A DNA stretch of 64,000 bases, from assembly GCF_003628445.1 (NCBI RefSeq), contig NZ_RBZO01000011.1:58586-122585 (forward strand), given 5' to 3'. Positions 17,928-25,852 of the stretch are shown here, piece after piece. The position numbers and the translations under genes are program-made. Source of the stretch: Oceanobacillus bengalensis. Lineage in GTDB: Bacteria; Bacillota; Bacilli; Bacillales; Amphibacillaceae. Position 1 is the first letter of the stretch. Each line of letters begins with the position of its first letter. The notes beneath the pieces are model-generated. The model had not been told where the DNA came from and ran no database searches. It saw only the letters and a program-made list of their open reading frames with translations.

Positions 17928-17965
17928 ACACGTTATTTCACGTTAGAAATAGCGTGTTTACTTTT
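17928..17965 (+). terminator. Hairpin terminator of the alcohol dehydrogenase gene (dispersed cassette)
   Basis: Stem 17928-17939 with 17946-17957 (one G-T pair), 6-base loop, then TTTACTTTTAT. Nearly the same hairpin recurs in reverse at 47453. Confidence 0.75.
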
Positions 17966-18010
17966 ATGGGAAGGATTAAAATACTTCCATTACAATAAGG
18001 AGGAACGATT

Positions 18011-18574
18011 ATGAGCAATAAGAAGGATCTAACAGTAGAACAACGTGAAGAATTACTCGGAGTGTTGAAAGCCCGTTTTGAGAAACATATGAACCGTCAC
18101 AAAGGTTTTGATTGGGATAAAGTTCAAGTAAAACTAGAAGCGAATACTGAAAAATTGTGGTCACTGGGTGAAATGGAAGAGACTGGCGGCGAACCAGACG
18201 TTGTTGGTTATGATCAAGAGAAGGATGAATACATATTTTGTGATTGTTCAGCAGAAAGTCCTAAGGGTCGTAGAAGTGTTTGTTACGATCGCGCGGCACT
18301 GGAGTCAAGGAAAAAACATAAGCCGGAAAATACCGCTATTGATATGGCGATGGCCATGGGAATCGAACTTCTAACGGAAGATCAATATCGAGCATTACAG
18401 AAGCTTGAAAACTTCGATACAAAAACGTCGAGTTGGGTGCAAACGCCTTCTGATATTAGAGAACTCGGTGGTGCCCTTTTTTGTGATTATCGCTTTGGCC
18501 ATGTTTTCGTGTATCATAACGGTGCAGATTCTTACTATGGTGCTAGAGGTTTCCGTGGGTCGCTAAGGGTGTGA
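18011..18574 (+). CDS. DUF4256 family protein
   Basis: A 187-residue soluble protein of unknown function. It begins with an amphipathic region (LTVEQREELLGVLKARFEKH). Family-like stretches are TGGEPDVVGYD, FCDCSAESPKGRRSVCYDRAAL and the C-terminal GALFCDYRFGHVFVYHNGA, which match DUF4256 as I remember it. AAGGAGG lies before the ATG. No signal peptide or membrane segment. It stands alone with no obvious partner. Confidence 0.85.
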   Translation: MSNKKDLTVEQREELLGVLKARFEKHMNRHKGFDWDKVQVKLEANTEKLWSLGEMEETGGEPDVVGYDQEKDEYIFCDCSAESPKGRRSVCYDRAALESRKKHKPENTAIDMAMAMGIELLTEDQYRALQKLENFDTKTSSWVQTPSDIRELGGALFCDYRFGHVFVYHNGADSYYGARGFRGSLRV

Positions 18575-18799
18575 GTTTTGCTAAGATATGAATAGCAATT
18601 TCTAGTTATGAAGGTATAGATGCAATAGATTTGTTACAATAGGTTGAAATGATTGAGAACACGTGCAAAATAACGATTTAATTCATTGTGTACCAACCCG
18701 CGGTATAATAAATAATGTAGGATCATTACGACTTTTGCTCTTAGTAGAACGGATGCCAAGAAAGTCTTCGCTGAAGTTAAAATATGGAGGTGTAAGAGA

Positions 18800-19009
18800 A
18801 TGAATAAACGATGGACAATCGGTAAAATTAATGCATTCGTCGAGAACAATTCAGATAGCAAGTTGCTAACGACGGAATATCACGGTTTTTCCCAAAAGTT
18901 ATTGTTTAAATGTGCATGTGGTAGTAATTTTGAAAAAACATTTACGAAATTTAAAAACAATAATCAACGTAAGTGTGACATGTGTCAACCGCCAAAAGCC
19001 TCACGTTAA
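18800..19009 (+). CDS. Zinc-ribbon mini-protein
   Basis: A 69-residue protein with CxC (KCACGSNFEKTF) and CxxC (KCDMCQ) pairs that should hold one zinc ion, preceded by TTEYHGFSQKLLF. The arrangement resembles the small DNA-binding repeats found at the N-termini of phage and homing-endonuclease proteins, but no nuclease domain follows. GGAGGTG lies before the ATG, so it looks translated. Function unknown. The 225 bases upstream (18575-18799) hold no other gene. Confidence 0.65.
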   Translation: MNKRWTIGKINAFVENNSDSKLLTTEYHGFSQKLLFKCACGSNFEKTFTKFKNNNQRKCDMCQPPKASR

Positions 19010-19045
19010 ATGTATCTCAAATAATCGAAGTGGCGATATTCATTT

Positions 19046-19150
19046 AGGCTCTTTTCTAAAGGATAGTTGCTTTTTCTTAAAATAAGCTGTGGCATAAAAG
19101 ATATAAATTACATTTTCTATCAAAAGCAACAATTAATATGAAAAGAGCCT
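19046..19150. repeat. Palindromic intergenic element (MITE-like)
   Basis: Outer arms 19046-19056 and 19140-19150 (11 bp, perfect) and inner arms 19066-19074 and 19122-19130 (9 bp, perfect) form a hairpin-shaped element of about 105 bases. No gene lies in 19010-19255. Directly before it (19015-19035) is a 21-base match to the coding region at 26187. Confidence 0.5.
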
Positions 19151-19255
19151 TAATTTAAAAAGGTAAAATTGCCTTACTTCTGTCGTTCTATAAGAGGTAA
19201 GGTAATATTATCTCGGCAGCGCCCAAAGTAATAATAGTCCTTCTACTATTCCTAC

Positions 19256-19957
19256 TTATAAATGTTTTTTAATTTGTGTAAGAACTGTTGTGGCTAGTTC
19301 GTTTGTATCATTAAAATTTCTTGAGTCGATGGGGTCAGAGTAATGGATAGAAACTTTTGCTGGTGTATTCTTGCCTTTCTTTCCGATCAATTTGTAAGAA
19401 TCCTTTATGGTTACAGGAATGACTTTAACTCCTGATTTAATTGCAATTCGCAAACTACCCGATTTAAATTCCCCCATTTTAGGGCCTTTACTTCTTGTTC
19501 CTTCAGGAAAAACTGCTATTGAATGACCTGATTTTAAACCTTCTATTGCCTGGTTAATAGCTTTTAGGGAACTTCGAGCGTTCTCCCTGTTGATAAACAC
19601 GCATCCACGTTCTTTCATCCAATAACTCAACAAAGGGATTTTTTCCATTTCCTTCTTAGCTACAAAAGCCATCGTTTGAGGAGCTGTTGAATATAAAATA
19701 GGAATATCCATATTACCTTGATGGTTGCTCACATATAATACAGGTTCATCTAAAGGAATGTTTTCTGTTCCTGTTATGATGAGATCGGCACCTGAGATTT
19801 TAATTAGATTTCTGGTACATTTTAGAATGATTTTATCCATGAATTCTAGTTTTTCTTTGTTTTTACCTGCTTTATTTAATTTGTTGATCGTTATTGATTT
19901 ATTGGCTTTACTTAAAATATAACCCCACATGTATCCTTGAAATAATAGAGTACGCAT
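19256..19957 (-). CDS. plsC: 1-acyl-sn-glycerol-3-phosphate acyltransferase
   Basis: A 233-residue membrane-associated acyltransferase that converts lysophosphatidic to phosphatidic acid. The HX4D motif is present as NHQGNMD near residue 77, and the phosphate-binding motif as FPEGTRSKGP near 151; GCVFINRENARSS provides the third block. AGAGGA lies 8 bases before the ATG. A single gene; the region upstream contains only remnants. Length matches PlsC (about 200-240). Confidence 0.93.
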   Translation of the reverse strand: MRTLLFQGYMWGYILSKANKSITINKLNKAGKNKEKLEFMDKIILKCTRNLIKISGADLIITGTENIPLDEPVLYVSNHQGNMDIPILYSTAPQTMAFVAKKEMEKIPLLSYWMKERGCVFINRENARSSLKAINQAIEGLKSGHSIAVFPEGTRSKGPKMGEFKSGSLRIAIKSGVKVIPVTIKDSYKLIGKKGKNTPAKVSIHYSDPIDSRNFNDTNELATTVLTQIKKHL

Positions 19958-20114
19958 ATATTTTCCTCTTTTCCATCATGTTTAAGCTACTATAATCATA
20001 AAAGGCATGAACAAATTAAATAAGTCACAAATGTCATTTGTTCATATTATATTTGTCACCCTTCGATGGGAATTCAGACGATGTATAATGGAACTGAAAT
20101 ATTTTTTTACCATT

Positions 20115-20160
20115 CAAATACCCCAGTATTAGTAAAAACATGGTTATACTGGGGCATTTG
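20115..20160 (-). terminator. Orphan hairpin downstream of remnant genes
   Basis: A 15-bp stem (20115-20129 with 20146-20160, one mismatch). It stands 8 bases after the stop of the minus-strand remnant at 20168. It shares the AAATGCCCCAGTA core with the hairpin at 58547. Confidence 0.45.
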
Positions 20161-20167
20161 AGTTTGA

Positions 20168-20243
20168 TTACTTTTCAATTTCTATAACAATTTCCTCTAG
20201 CTCCAACTCTTCCATCGGAGCAGAACAATCCCTTTTATAAGCG
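20168..20243 (-). pseudogene. C-terminal remnant of an unidentified protein
   Basis: On the minus strand, an open stretch ends in MEELELEEIVIEIEK and a stop at 20168. It has a coding-like acidic character but no start, so it is the tail of a deleted gene. It lies directly downstream of a sigma-factor remnant and may belong to the lost sigma/anti-sigma pair. Identity not established. Confidence 0.3.
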
Positions 20244-20333
20244 TTAAATTAGATCAATAATATATTCCAAGGCATCTTCCTTTCCTTGTTGGAATGTTTT
20301 AATAAAATTGGTTTCATTGGACTTTTTTCTCAT
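20244..20333 (-). pseudogene. N-terminal remnant of an ECF-type sigma factor gene
   Basis: A 29-codon frame contains FIKTFQQGKEDALEYIIDLI, which resembles the start of sigma-70 region 2 in small ECF sigma factors (typically QxGxxxALExIIDLYG). The frame stops where the family continues for about 130 more residues, so this is a decayed start of the gene. The remaining 500-base gap 19958-20459 holds this, the tail fragment, and two hairpins. Confidence 0.45.
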
Positions 20334-20392
20334 CTTATTTCCAATAATAGTGTAATTTTACATTGCGAAGATAAAACAAAAATAAAGAGTCA

Positions 20393-20432
20393 AAATAAAA
20401 AGTTCCAAGCAGCATTCTCTTTGCTTGGAACT
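20393..20432 (-). terminator. Intrinsic terminator of MFS gene
   Basis: An 11-bp stem (20401-20411 with 20422-20432), followed on the minus strand by a T-rich tail. It lies 28 bases after the MFS stop. Confidence 0.85.
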
Positions 20433-20459
20433 TTAATAATATTATTTTCTATTATTCTA

Positions 20460-21665
20460 TTAGTGTAAATGCGATGATACAGATTGTGTTTGTTTGGTTG
20501 TATATTCGTATTTATACCAGGTTACTAGCATAATAATCCCAGCTAGGATGAGAAGTCCACTCGTTACGAAAAAGACAGTGGAGAATCCAGAAGTTGCTGC
20601 GATGATTCCACCAAGCCCTGGACCGATGATGTTCCCTAGAAAGCGAAGGCTTGTGTTATAACCAATTACCTCACCTTGCATGGATAACGGTGCTTCTTGT
20701 CTAATATAAGCCATTCTTAGTGGAACAATACCGCCAATCGAGACACCAAGTAAGAAGCGAATAATAACAAGTTGATAGATATTGGTGACAAATGCTCCTG
20801 GTAAATACACAATTCCTGCTACGAACAAGAGGATAATTAATATTTTAATATAACCTACATTATCACCGAGTTTCCCCCAATTTCTTGACATAATTAAATT
20901 CCCTAAACCAGCAGCCGAAAATGCTACACCTGAAAAGAATGCAATGTTGGCTGGTCCATGGATCTCCTCAACAAATAAGGACAAGATGGGTTGGATGCTA
21001 AAATGTGCGATTTGTACTAATGCGGAAAGGAGAAGTACCACTAGTAATACAGGTTTATGCAAGATATGGAGGATAACTTCTTTACTAGAGTAAGATTTAT
21101 AATCGCGTTCATCTGTTGAAAGTTTCACTTTTACTTCTTTAATCCCAAATAATACGAGTAATGCTGAAATAAAGATAGTTATGGCAACCCACTTAAATGT
21201 ACTGGAATACCCGAATGTATCTGCTAGAATACCACCGAGCATTGGACCCATCAAAGCACCTGTTATATTACCAGTTTGTAAGGTTCCAAGGACACGTCCA
21301 GCAACTTCTTTCGGTGTTTGTGTTGTAATAAATGCTTGTGACATTGGAATAAAGCCAGTTACAATACCCATAAATAACCGTAATAAGAAAAGCTGCCAAA
21401 CATTTGTGGCAAATCCCATTAAGAAAACTGATACACCGATGCCTACAGCAGAAAAAATTAGTATGAATTTCCTTCCATATTTGTCACCAATTCTCCCCCA
21501 AATAGGAGAAAAGATAAAAGCAGCAACAAATGTTACACCAAATGTTAGTCCAGACCACGTTTTTACATAGGAATCAGAATACGTTCCAAATGAATCAATG
21601 TACAAAGAGATGAATGGAATAACCATTGTCATACTACCTGCAACAAAAAAATTAGCAAACCACAT
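20460..21665 (-). CDS. MFS efflux transporter (DHA1 type)
   Basis: A 401-residue or longer 12-helix exporter. MFS signature loops are visible as FSPIWGRIGDKYGRKFILI between helices 2 and 3, GFIPMSQAFITTQTPKE, and the counterpart NLIMSRNWGKLGD. It most resembles bacillar multidrug or sugar efflux pumps. The first ATG (21665) falls inside helix 1, so translation should begin earlier. The open frame extends upstream to 21734 with no ATG, GTG or TTG. An AGAAGG site (21716-21721) points to an ATT codon at 21705-21707, giving 415 residues starting before TESDKAVKRNLAI. The listed start is the conservative one. Confidence 0.88.
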   Translation of the reverse strand: MWFANFFVAGSMTMVIPFISLYIDSFGTYSDSYVKTWSGLTFGVTFVAAFIFSPIWGRIGDKYGRKFILIFSAVGIGVSVFLMGFATNVWQLFLLRLFMGIVTGFIPMSQAFITTQTPKEVAGRVLGTLQTGNITGALMGPMLGGILADTFGYSSTFKWVAITIFISALLVLFGIKEVKVKLSTDERDYKSYSSKEVILHILHKPVLLVVLLLSALVQIAHFSIQPILSLFVEEIHGPANIAFFSGVAFSAAGLGNLIMSRNWGKLGDNVGYIKILIILLFVAGIVYLPGAFVTNIYQLVIIRFLLGVSIGGIVPLRMAYIRQEAPLSMQGEVIGYNTSLRFLGNIIGPGLGGIIAATSGFSTVFFVTSGLLILAGIIMLVTWYKYEYTTKQTQSVSSHLH

Positions 21666-21879
21666 GATTGCTAAATTTCTTTTTACAGCTTTATCAGATT
21701 CAGTAATTTTATTTACCTTCTTTCGAAAAATATTTCGTTACCCTAAATATACAGTAATCGAAGTAATTTTAAAAGACTTCTGCTTAGGAAAAAGGATTGA
21801 TTTTTTTGTTTAGAATGTTCATTGATTCAAATCAGGGTTATAATATTGGTATATTAGAGGATAAGAATTATCCCAGTGG

Positions 21880-21960
21880 ACAAGCATAAATATAACTATG
21901 GTAACATTTCTCAATACTTCTTCTGCTAAGCTCGCCCTTGTAAGAAATGTTCATGCTTGT
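21880..21960 (+). promoter_or_regulatory. Structured leader upstream of ypuA-like gene
   Basis: Nested arms: ACAAGCAT (21880-21887) with ATGCTTGT (21953-21960), and AACATTTCT (21903-21911) with AGAAATGTT (21943-21951). It ends 34 bases before the ATG. A short palindrome GGATAAGAATTATCC precedes it. It could be a leader RNA fold or an inserted palindromic element; no known riboswitch class recognised. Confidence 0.4.
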
Positions 21961-21994
21961 AAATAATAAGTAGAGGCTAAAAGGAGAATTAAAG

Positions 21995-22921
21995 ATGAGA
22001 CGAAACGTTAAAAGAATATTATCGTTGGTTATTGTAATTGGATTAATGATTGGCTTGGCTGCTCCAATTTATGCCCAGGCAAGTACAACAGATGTAGAGA
22101 GTATAAATGAAAAGCTTGGACCTGCCATCGTTGTATATGGTGGGACATTATCAGATGAACAAAGAAATAAGGTCCGTGAACTTTTGGATGTGACAAATCC
22201 TGATACAGTCACAGAGTATGAAGTGCTAGGAGAAGATGTCGCTACATATATAAATGGAAATCCAGATGCAAACTTGTATTCTTCTGCAAAAATTGTTCGT
22301 CAGGAAGAGGGAAATGGGTTAACGATTAATATTGTTACACCGGAGAATATTACAGAGGTGACAGAAGATATGTATGCGAATGCGCTCCTAACAGCTGGTG
22401 TTGAAAATGCGACTGTTGATGTCGTTTCACCTATTCCGGTTAGTGGCCATTCAGCATTAACGGGTATCTATAAAGCATATGATGCCGAGGGAGAGACGCT
22501 TGACAAAGAGCGCATGGAATTGGCGAATGAAGAATTAGGGGTAGCAACGGATTTAGCGGATAATGAGGGCTTATCACAGGAGAAGGTTAGTCAATTATTA
22601 ACGGAAATAAAGCAAATGATTGCCGAACAAAATCCTGTAACAAGAGAAGAAGTAGAACAAATTATTAGTAAGCAATTACAAAATCTTGAAATTAACTTAA
22701 ATGAAGCGGATAGGCAGATGCTAATTGACCTATTTGATAAGATGCGTGATTTAGAAATTGACTTTGGCGCGGTGCAGAACCAGCTTGAGGATATCGCATC
22801 CTCTGTTGTGGAAAAGGCAGAGGAATTGGGGCTAGACCAAGACTTCTGGGAGAAGGTTGCTAATTTCTTTTCAGATTTATTTAATGCCATAGGCGACTTC
22901 TTTGGTGGATTATTCAACTAA
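21995..22921 (+). CDS. ypuA: DUF1002 secreted protein (YpuA-like)
   Basis: A 308-residue exported protein with a signal peptide (residues 1-28, ending AAPIYAQA). The DUF1002 domain follows, with family-like stretches VVYGGTLSDEQRNKVRELL, SSAKIVRQEEGNGL and the PIPVSGHSALTGIYKAYD block near residue 150. A C-terminal helical region ends in an aromatic-rich segment. B. subtilis YpuA has the same domain and is linked to the cell envelope; its biochemical role is unknown. AAAAGGAG lies before the ATG. Monocistronic, with its own terminator. Confidence 0.88.
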   Translation: MRRNVKRILSLVIVIGLMIGLAAPIYAQASTTDVESINEKLGPAIVVYGGTLSDEQRNKVRELLDVTNPDTVTEYEVLGEDVATYINGNPDANLYSSAKIVRQEEGNGLTINIVTPENITEVTEDMYANALLTAGVENATVDVVSPIPVSGHSALTGIYKAYDAEGETLDKERMELANEELGVATDLADNEGLSQEKVSQLLTEIKQMIAEQNPVTREEVEQIISKQLQNLEINLNEADRQMLIDLFDKMRDLEIDFGAVQNQLEDIASSVVEKAEELGLDQDFWEKVANFFSDLFNAIGDFFGGLFN

Positions 22922-22951
22922 ATTAGGGGAAAATGTAGTGAAGGTAGCATG

Positions 22952-22983
22952 AAAAGGACTCTGTCATGAGTCCTTTTACTTTC
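22952..22983 (+). terminator. Intrinsic terminator of ypuA-like gene
   Basis: A 9-bp stem AAAAGGACT/AGTCCTTTT, 8-base loop, T-rich tail. Confidence 0.88.
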
Positions 22984-23063
22984 TTACTGCATAAGTGCAA
23001 CTAAGCCTCCCACCCAAAGGATCAGCTAAAACTTAAGTTTTCATATGTTTCGGAGATGATGGA

Positions 23064-24416
23064 ATGACAACGAATAGAAGTGCTTCTCCAAAATGGGCAA
23101 TTACGCTCTTTACGATGGGTGTATTTATGGCGGGGCTTGATAATGGAATTATTAGTACAGCACTAACAACGATTAGTGATTCTTTTCATGTTTCGGCCGC
23201 ATGGGGAGCGTGGACAGTTACGCTATATACGCTCGGGATTGCGATAAGTACACCAGTTATTGGTAAGCTATCGGATCGCTATGGAAGAAAACGGCTATTT
23301 ATTATTGAAATAGCTTTATTTGGTATTGGTTCCGTGCTTGTAGCATTAAGTCCAAACTTCATATTTTTACTTGTTGCAAGGTTTATTCAAGCACTTGGTG
23401 GTGGAGGTATTTTTATTATTGGGAGTTCCTATATTTTATCTACACTTCCAAAGGAAAGCCAAGGAAAAGCACTTGGTATGCTTGGTGGCATGCATGGATT
23501 ATCGGCGGTTATTGGTCCAAATTTAGGTGCGGTGATTTTAGGTCTAACGGGTTCATGGCAATGGATGTTTCTTATTAATATTCCCATCGCTATTTTTCTC
23601 ATTATTTTTGGGTTCCTTAAGCTAGAGGAAACGAAAGCTGGAACAGAAAAGCCATTAGATATAACTGGTACACTGCTCTTATCGATAAGTATTCTTTCCT
23701 TTATGTATGGCATTACGCAGTTAGATAGTGATTCATTTGTACATAGTCTGCTATTTATTATTGTAGGATTAATCCTTTTTACATTATTTATCATTCATGA
23801 AAAACGCGTAGAAAAGGGTGATGGTGACCCAATTCTTGCTTTTTCCTTGCTAAGCAAATTATCGTTTAAATTGACACTTGTTCTGGGACTATTATCTGGG
23901 GGATTTCTGGCAGGTATTATATTCATCCCAGCATATGTCGAGCAAGTCCTCCTCGTCCCTGTTGAACAAGCTGGGTATTGGGTTACCCCAATGGCACTAG
24001 CTGCTGGAGTTGGCGCTGGATTAGGAGGCGTATTATCAGATAAAATCGGTCCTGTTAAAACAGTGATTATTGCTGGTGTAATTGGTGTAAGTGGATTTGG
24101 ATTATTTTCTTTTCTTGTAGAAGGATTTTTGATGTTTGTCGTTGCAAGCTCACTTGCTGGTATTGGATTAGGAATGTTAATGGGGGCACCATTAAATATG
24201 CTTGCTGGTGCTAGTGCGGATGAAAGTGAAAAAGGAACGGCGTTAGGTACAGTTTCATTATTGAGGCAAATTGGATTAACTATTTTCCCAGCCCTTTTTG
24301 CTGGATTGATAGCTGGTTCAAAATCTGGATATTCCCAAATGTTTTTTGCAGCGATGGTATTGGCATTGCTCGTATTGATTATTGGATTTTATATAAATAG
24401 AAAGAAGCTAATTTAA
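23064..24416 (+). CDS. MFS drug exporter (DHA2/EmrB-QacA-like)
   Basis: A 450-residue proton-driven efflux pump. Motif A reads GKLSDRYGRKRLFI after helix 2. The region around residue 20 (GVFMAGLDNGIISTALTTIS) is the typical first helix of EmrB/QacA proteins, and GGIFIIGSSYI lies near motif C. Hydrophobic segments suggest 14 helices, though the length is at the short end for this class. Ribosome site GGAG lies 8 bases before the ATG. Downstream, an imperfect hairpin near 24456-24485 may terminate it. Substrates unknown. Confidence 0.9.
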   Translation: MTTNRSASPKWAITLFTMGVFMAGLDNGIISTALTTISDSFHVSAAWGAWTVTLYTLGIAISTPVIGKLSDRYGRKRLFIIEIALFGIGSVLVALSPNFIFLLVARFIQALGGGGIFIIGSSYILSTLPKESQGKALGMLGGMHGLSAVIGPNLGAVILGLTGSWQWMFLINIPIAIFLIIFGFLKLEETKAGTEKPLDITGTLLLSISILSFMYGITQLDSDSFVHSLLFIIVGLILFTLFIIHEKRVEKGDGDPILAFSLLSKLSFKLTLVLGLLSGGFLAGIIFIPAYVEQVLLVPVEQAGYWVTPMALAAGVGAGLGGVLSDKIGPVKTVIIAGVIGVSGFGLFSFLVEGFLMFVVASSLAGIGLGMLMGAPLNMLAGASADESEKGTALGTVSLLRQIGLTIFPALFAGLIAGSKSGYSQMFFAAMVLALLVLIIGFYINRKKLI

Positions 24417-24563
24417 TATCCTGGAAAAACCAACAAAATCTACCATGTTTATTACATTCAGCCGTATTTTCGTAATGGCTGTAATAGAATCTTAACTGTC
24501 CTGTTACTGTATTCCCTGTTTGGCTGTGATACTATTATCCTTAGTTATTAAGGAGGAATCCAT

Positions 24564-25301
24564 ATGAAAAAGGTATTTACAGCGCTATTAGCTGGGGTCT
24601 TTATAATTAGTACAGCGGCAATCACTGTATCAGCTGAAGAATATGAAATTCAAAAAGGGGACAACCTTTGGGATATTGCAGAAGATAATCAAACATCTGT
24701 AGATGCGTTAATGGAAATAAATGATCTGAAGTCAACCGTTGTTCATCCAAAACAAATTATATTACTAAATGAACAATATATTGTAGAACAGGCTGATACA
24801 TTAGAAGGTATCGCAGAAAAATATAGCGTAACAGTTGATGAGATTAAACGATGGAATAATCTGACATCTGATATTATTGTTATTGGACAAGTGTTAGAGA
24901 TTAAGAGTGTTAGTGATGAACAGGTCAGTGACTCAATTGGAAAAACTAATTCTACAGCATCCAAGGTAGATACGGAGACAGAAGAGGTTACTTCTAAAGA
25001 AAGCCGAGAAGGAAAGACAATAGAAGTAGCGGCAACTGCTTATACTGCTAGTTGTGAGGGATGTTCAGGAATTACGTATACTGGATTAGACCTAAATAAG
25101 AATCCAAATGCGAAAGTAATTGCAGTTGATCCAAATGTTATTCCAATGGGTTCAGAAGTATATGTTGAAGGATATGGCTATGCTACAGCAGCAGATATCG
25201 GTAGTGCGATTAAAGGGAATAAAATTGATGTGTTTGTACCAACTTTAAGTGAAGCAGAAAAATGGGGTACACGTTCTTTAGAAGTTACGATTTTGGAATA
25301 G
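24564..25301 (+). CDS. yocH: Secreted cell-wall protein with two LysM repeats and a 3D domain (YocH-like)
   Basis: A 245-residue exported peptidoglycan hydrolase-like protein. The signal peptide ends near ITVSAEE (residue about 24). LysM repeats occupy residues 26-68 (YEIQKGDNLWDIAEDN) and 72-115 (YIVEQADTLEGIAEKY). A Ser/Thr/Glu linker follows, then a 3D domain (about 150-245) with its three aspartates in AVDP, AADIG and KIDVFVP, the fold of MltA-like lytic transglycosylases. The second aspartate motif reads AADIGSAIKG rather than the commoner AADTGGAIKG. In B. subtilis, yocH is controlled by WalRK; no clear WalR box was identified here. Confidence 0.93.
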   Translation: MKKVFTALLAGVFIISTAAITVSAEEYEIQKGDNLWDIAEDNQTSVDALMEINDLKSTVVHPKQIILLNEQYIVEQADTLEGIAEKYSVTVDEIKRWNNLTSDIIVIGQVLEIKSVSDEQVSDSIGKTNSTASKVDTETEEVTSKESREGKTIEVAATAYTASCEGCSGITYTGLDLNKNPNAKVIAVDPNVIPMGSEVYVEGYGYATAADIGSAIKGNKIDVFVPTLSEAEKWGTRSLEVTILE

Positions 25302-25307
25302 GTTATA

Positions 25308-25346
25308 AAAGAGGGAAGCATTCATCAGATGCTTCCCTCTTTATCT
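25308..25346 (+). terminator. Bidirectional intrinsic terminator
   Basis: Perfect 14-bp stem (25308-25321 with 25329-25342), 7-base loop, T-rich on both strands. It ends yocH and also overlaps the stop of the minus-strand peptide gene. Confidence 0.93.
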
Positions 25347-25478
25347 ATTAAAAGTTAATTCTGATGAATGACTGTTTTGCTCTATTAATTCTACTGGTTC
25401 ATCAGAAAGTTTATTTATCCCCAAAACCCCAATTGACAAAATCATCATCGCAAAAAGAGCGACTAAAACTTTCCTCAT
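25341..25478 (-). CDS. Small secreted or membrane peptide of 45 residues
   Basis: Residues 1-22 are a signal-like hydrophobic stretch (MRKVLVALFAMMILSIGVLG), followed by a hydrophilic tail ending ELTFNR. GGAGGG lies 8 bases before the ATG, and a strong terminator sits exactly at the stop, so it is laid out as a real gene. Length and layout recall exported pro-peptides such as Phr peptides, but no Rap gene is adjacent and no sequence family is recognised. Function not assigned. Confidence 0.55.
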   Translation of the reverse strand: MRKVLVALFAMMILSIGVLGINKLSDEPVELIEQNSHSSELTFNR

Positions 25479-25572
25479 ACATGATGCCCTCCATAATATG
25501 TTCTCTTTTCCTAGTATAGTAGAAAATATACTGACATACTACAGGGAAAGTTTAGTAATTTGGATTAGGATG

Positions 25573-25632
25573 TGAGGGTGCTCATAATGAGGTGGTCCGC
25601 CCATAACATGAAGTGGAGCGTCCGTAATCAAA
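25573..25632 (+). repeat. Short run of degenerate 21-bp repeats
   Basis: Three units: 25573-25590 (GAGGGTGCTCATAATGA), 25591-25611 (ends CCCATAACATGA) and 25612-25632 (ends GTCCGTAATCAAA). No gene is seen in 25479-25852; the rest of that gap contains only a small GTAAA/TTTAC palindrome near 25763. Confidence 0.4.
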
Positions 25633-25852
25633 CGCAAACAAGCTATTCACAAGAAAAACTGCAGTGAAATTCAAAATAGATAAAACAGGGGAATACAGCT
25701 GCCCGCCGAAGCTAACCTATAACGAGCGAAGAGTGGAAGTGAATTTATTTTCGGTAATTCAAGTAAACGGCATTTACGAAAATTTAGTTTGCATTTTATG
25801 CTGATATTTCGTATTCTATTGTATTACTCAAATTAAGGAAGGATATGGATAA

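Noticed and set aside
20286..20468. 60-residue plus-strand frame
   Set aside because: It runs over the sigma-factor remnant and the MFS terminator; no ribosome site and no coding character.
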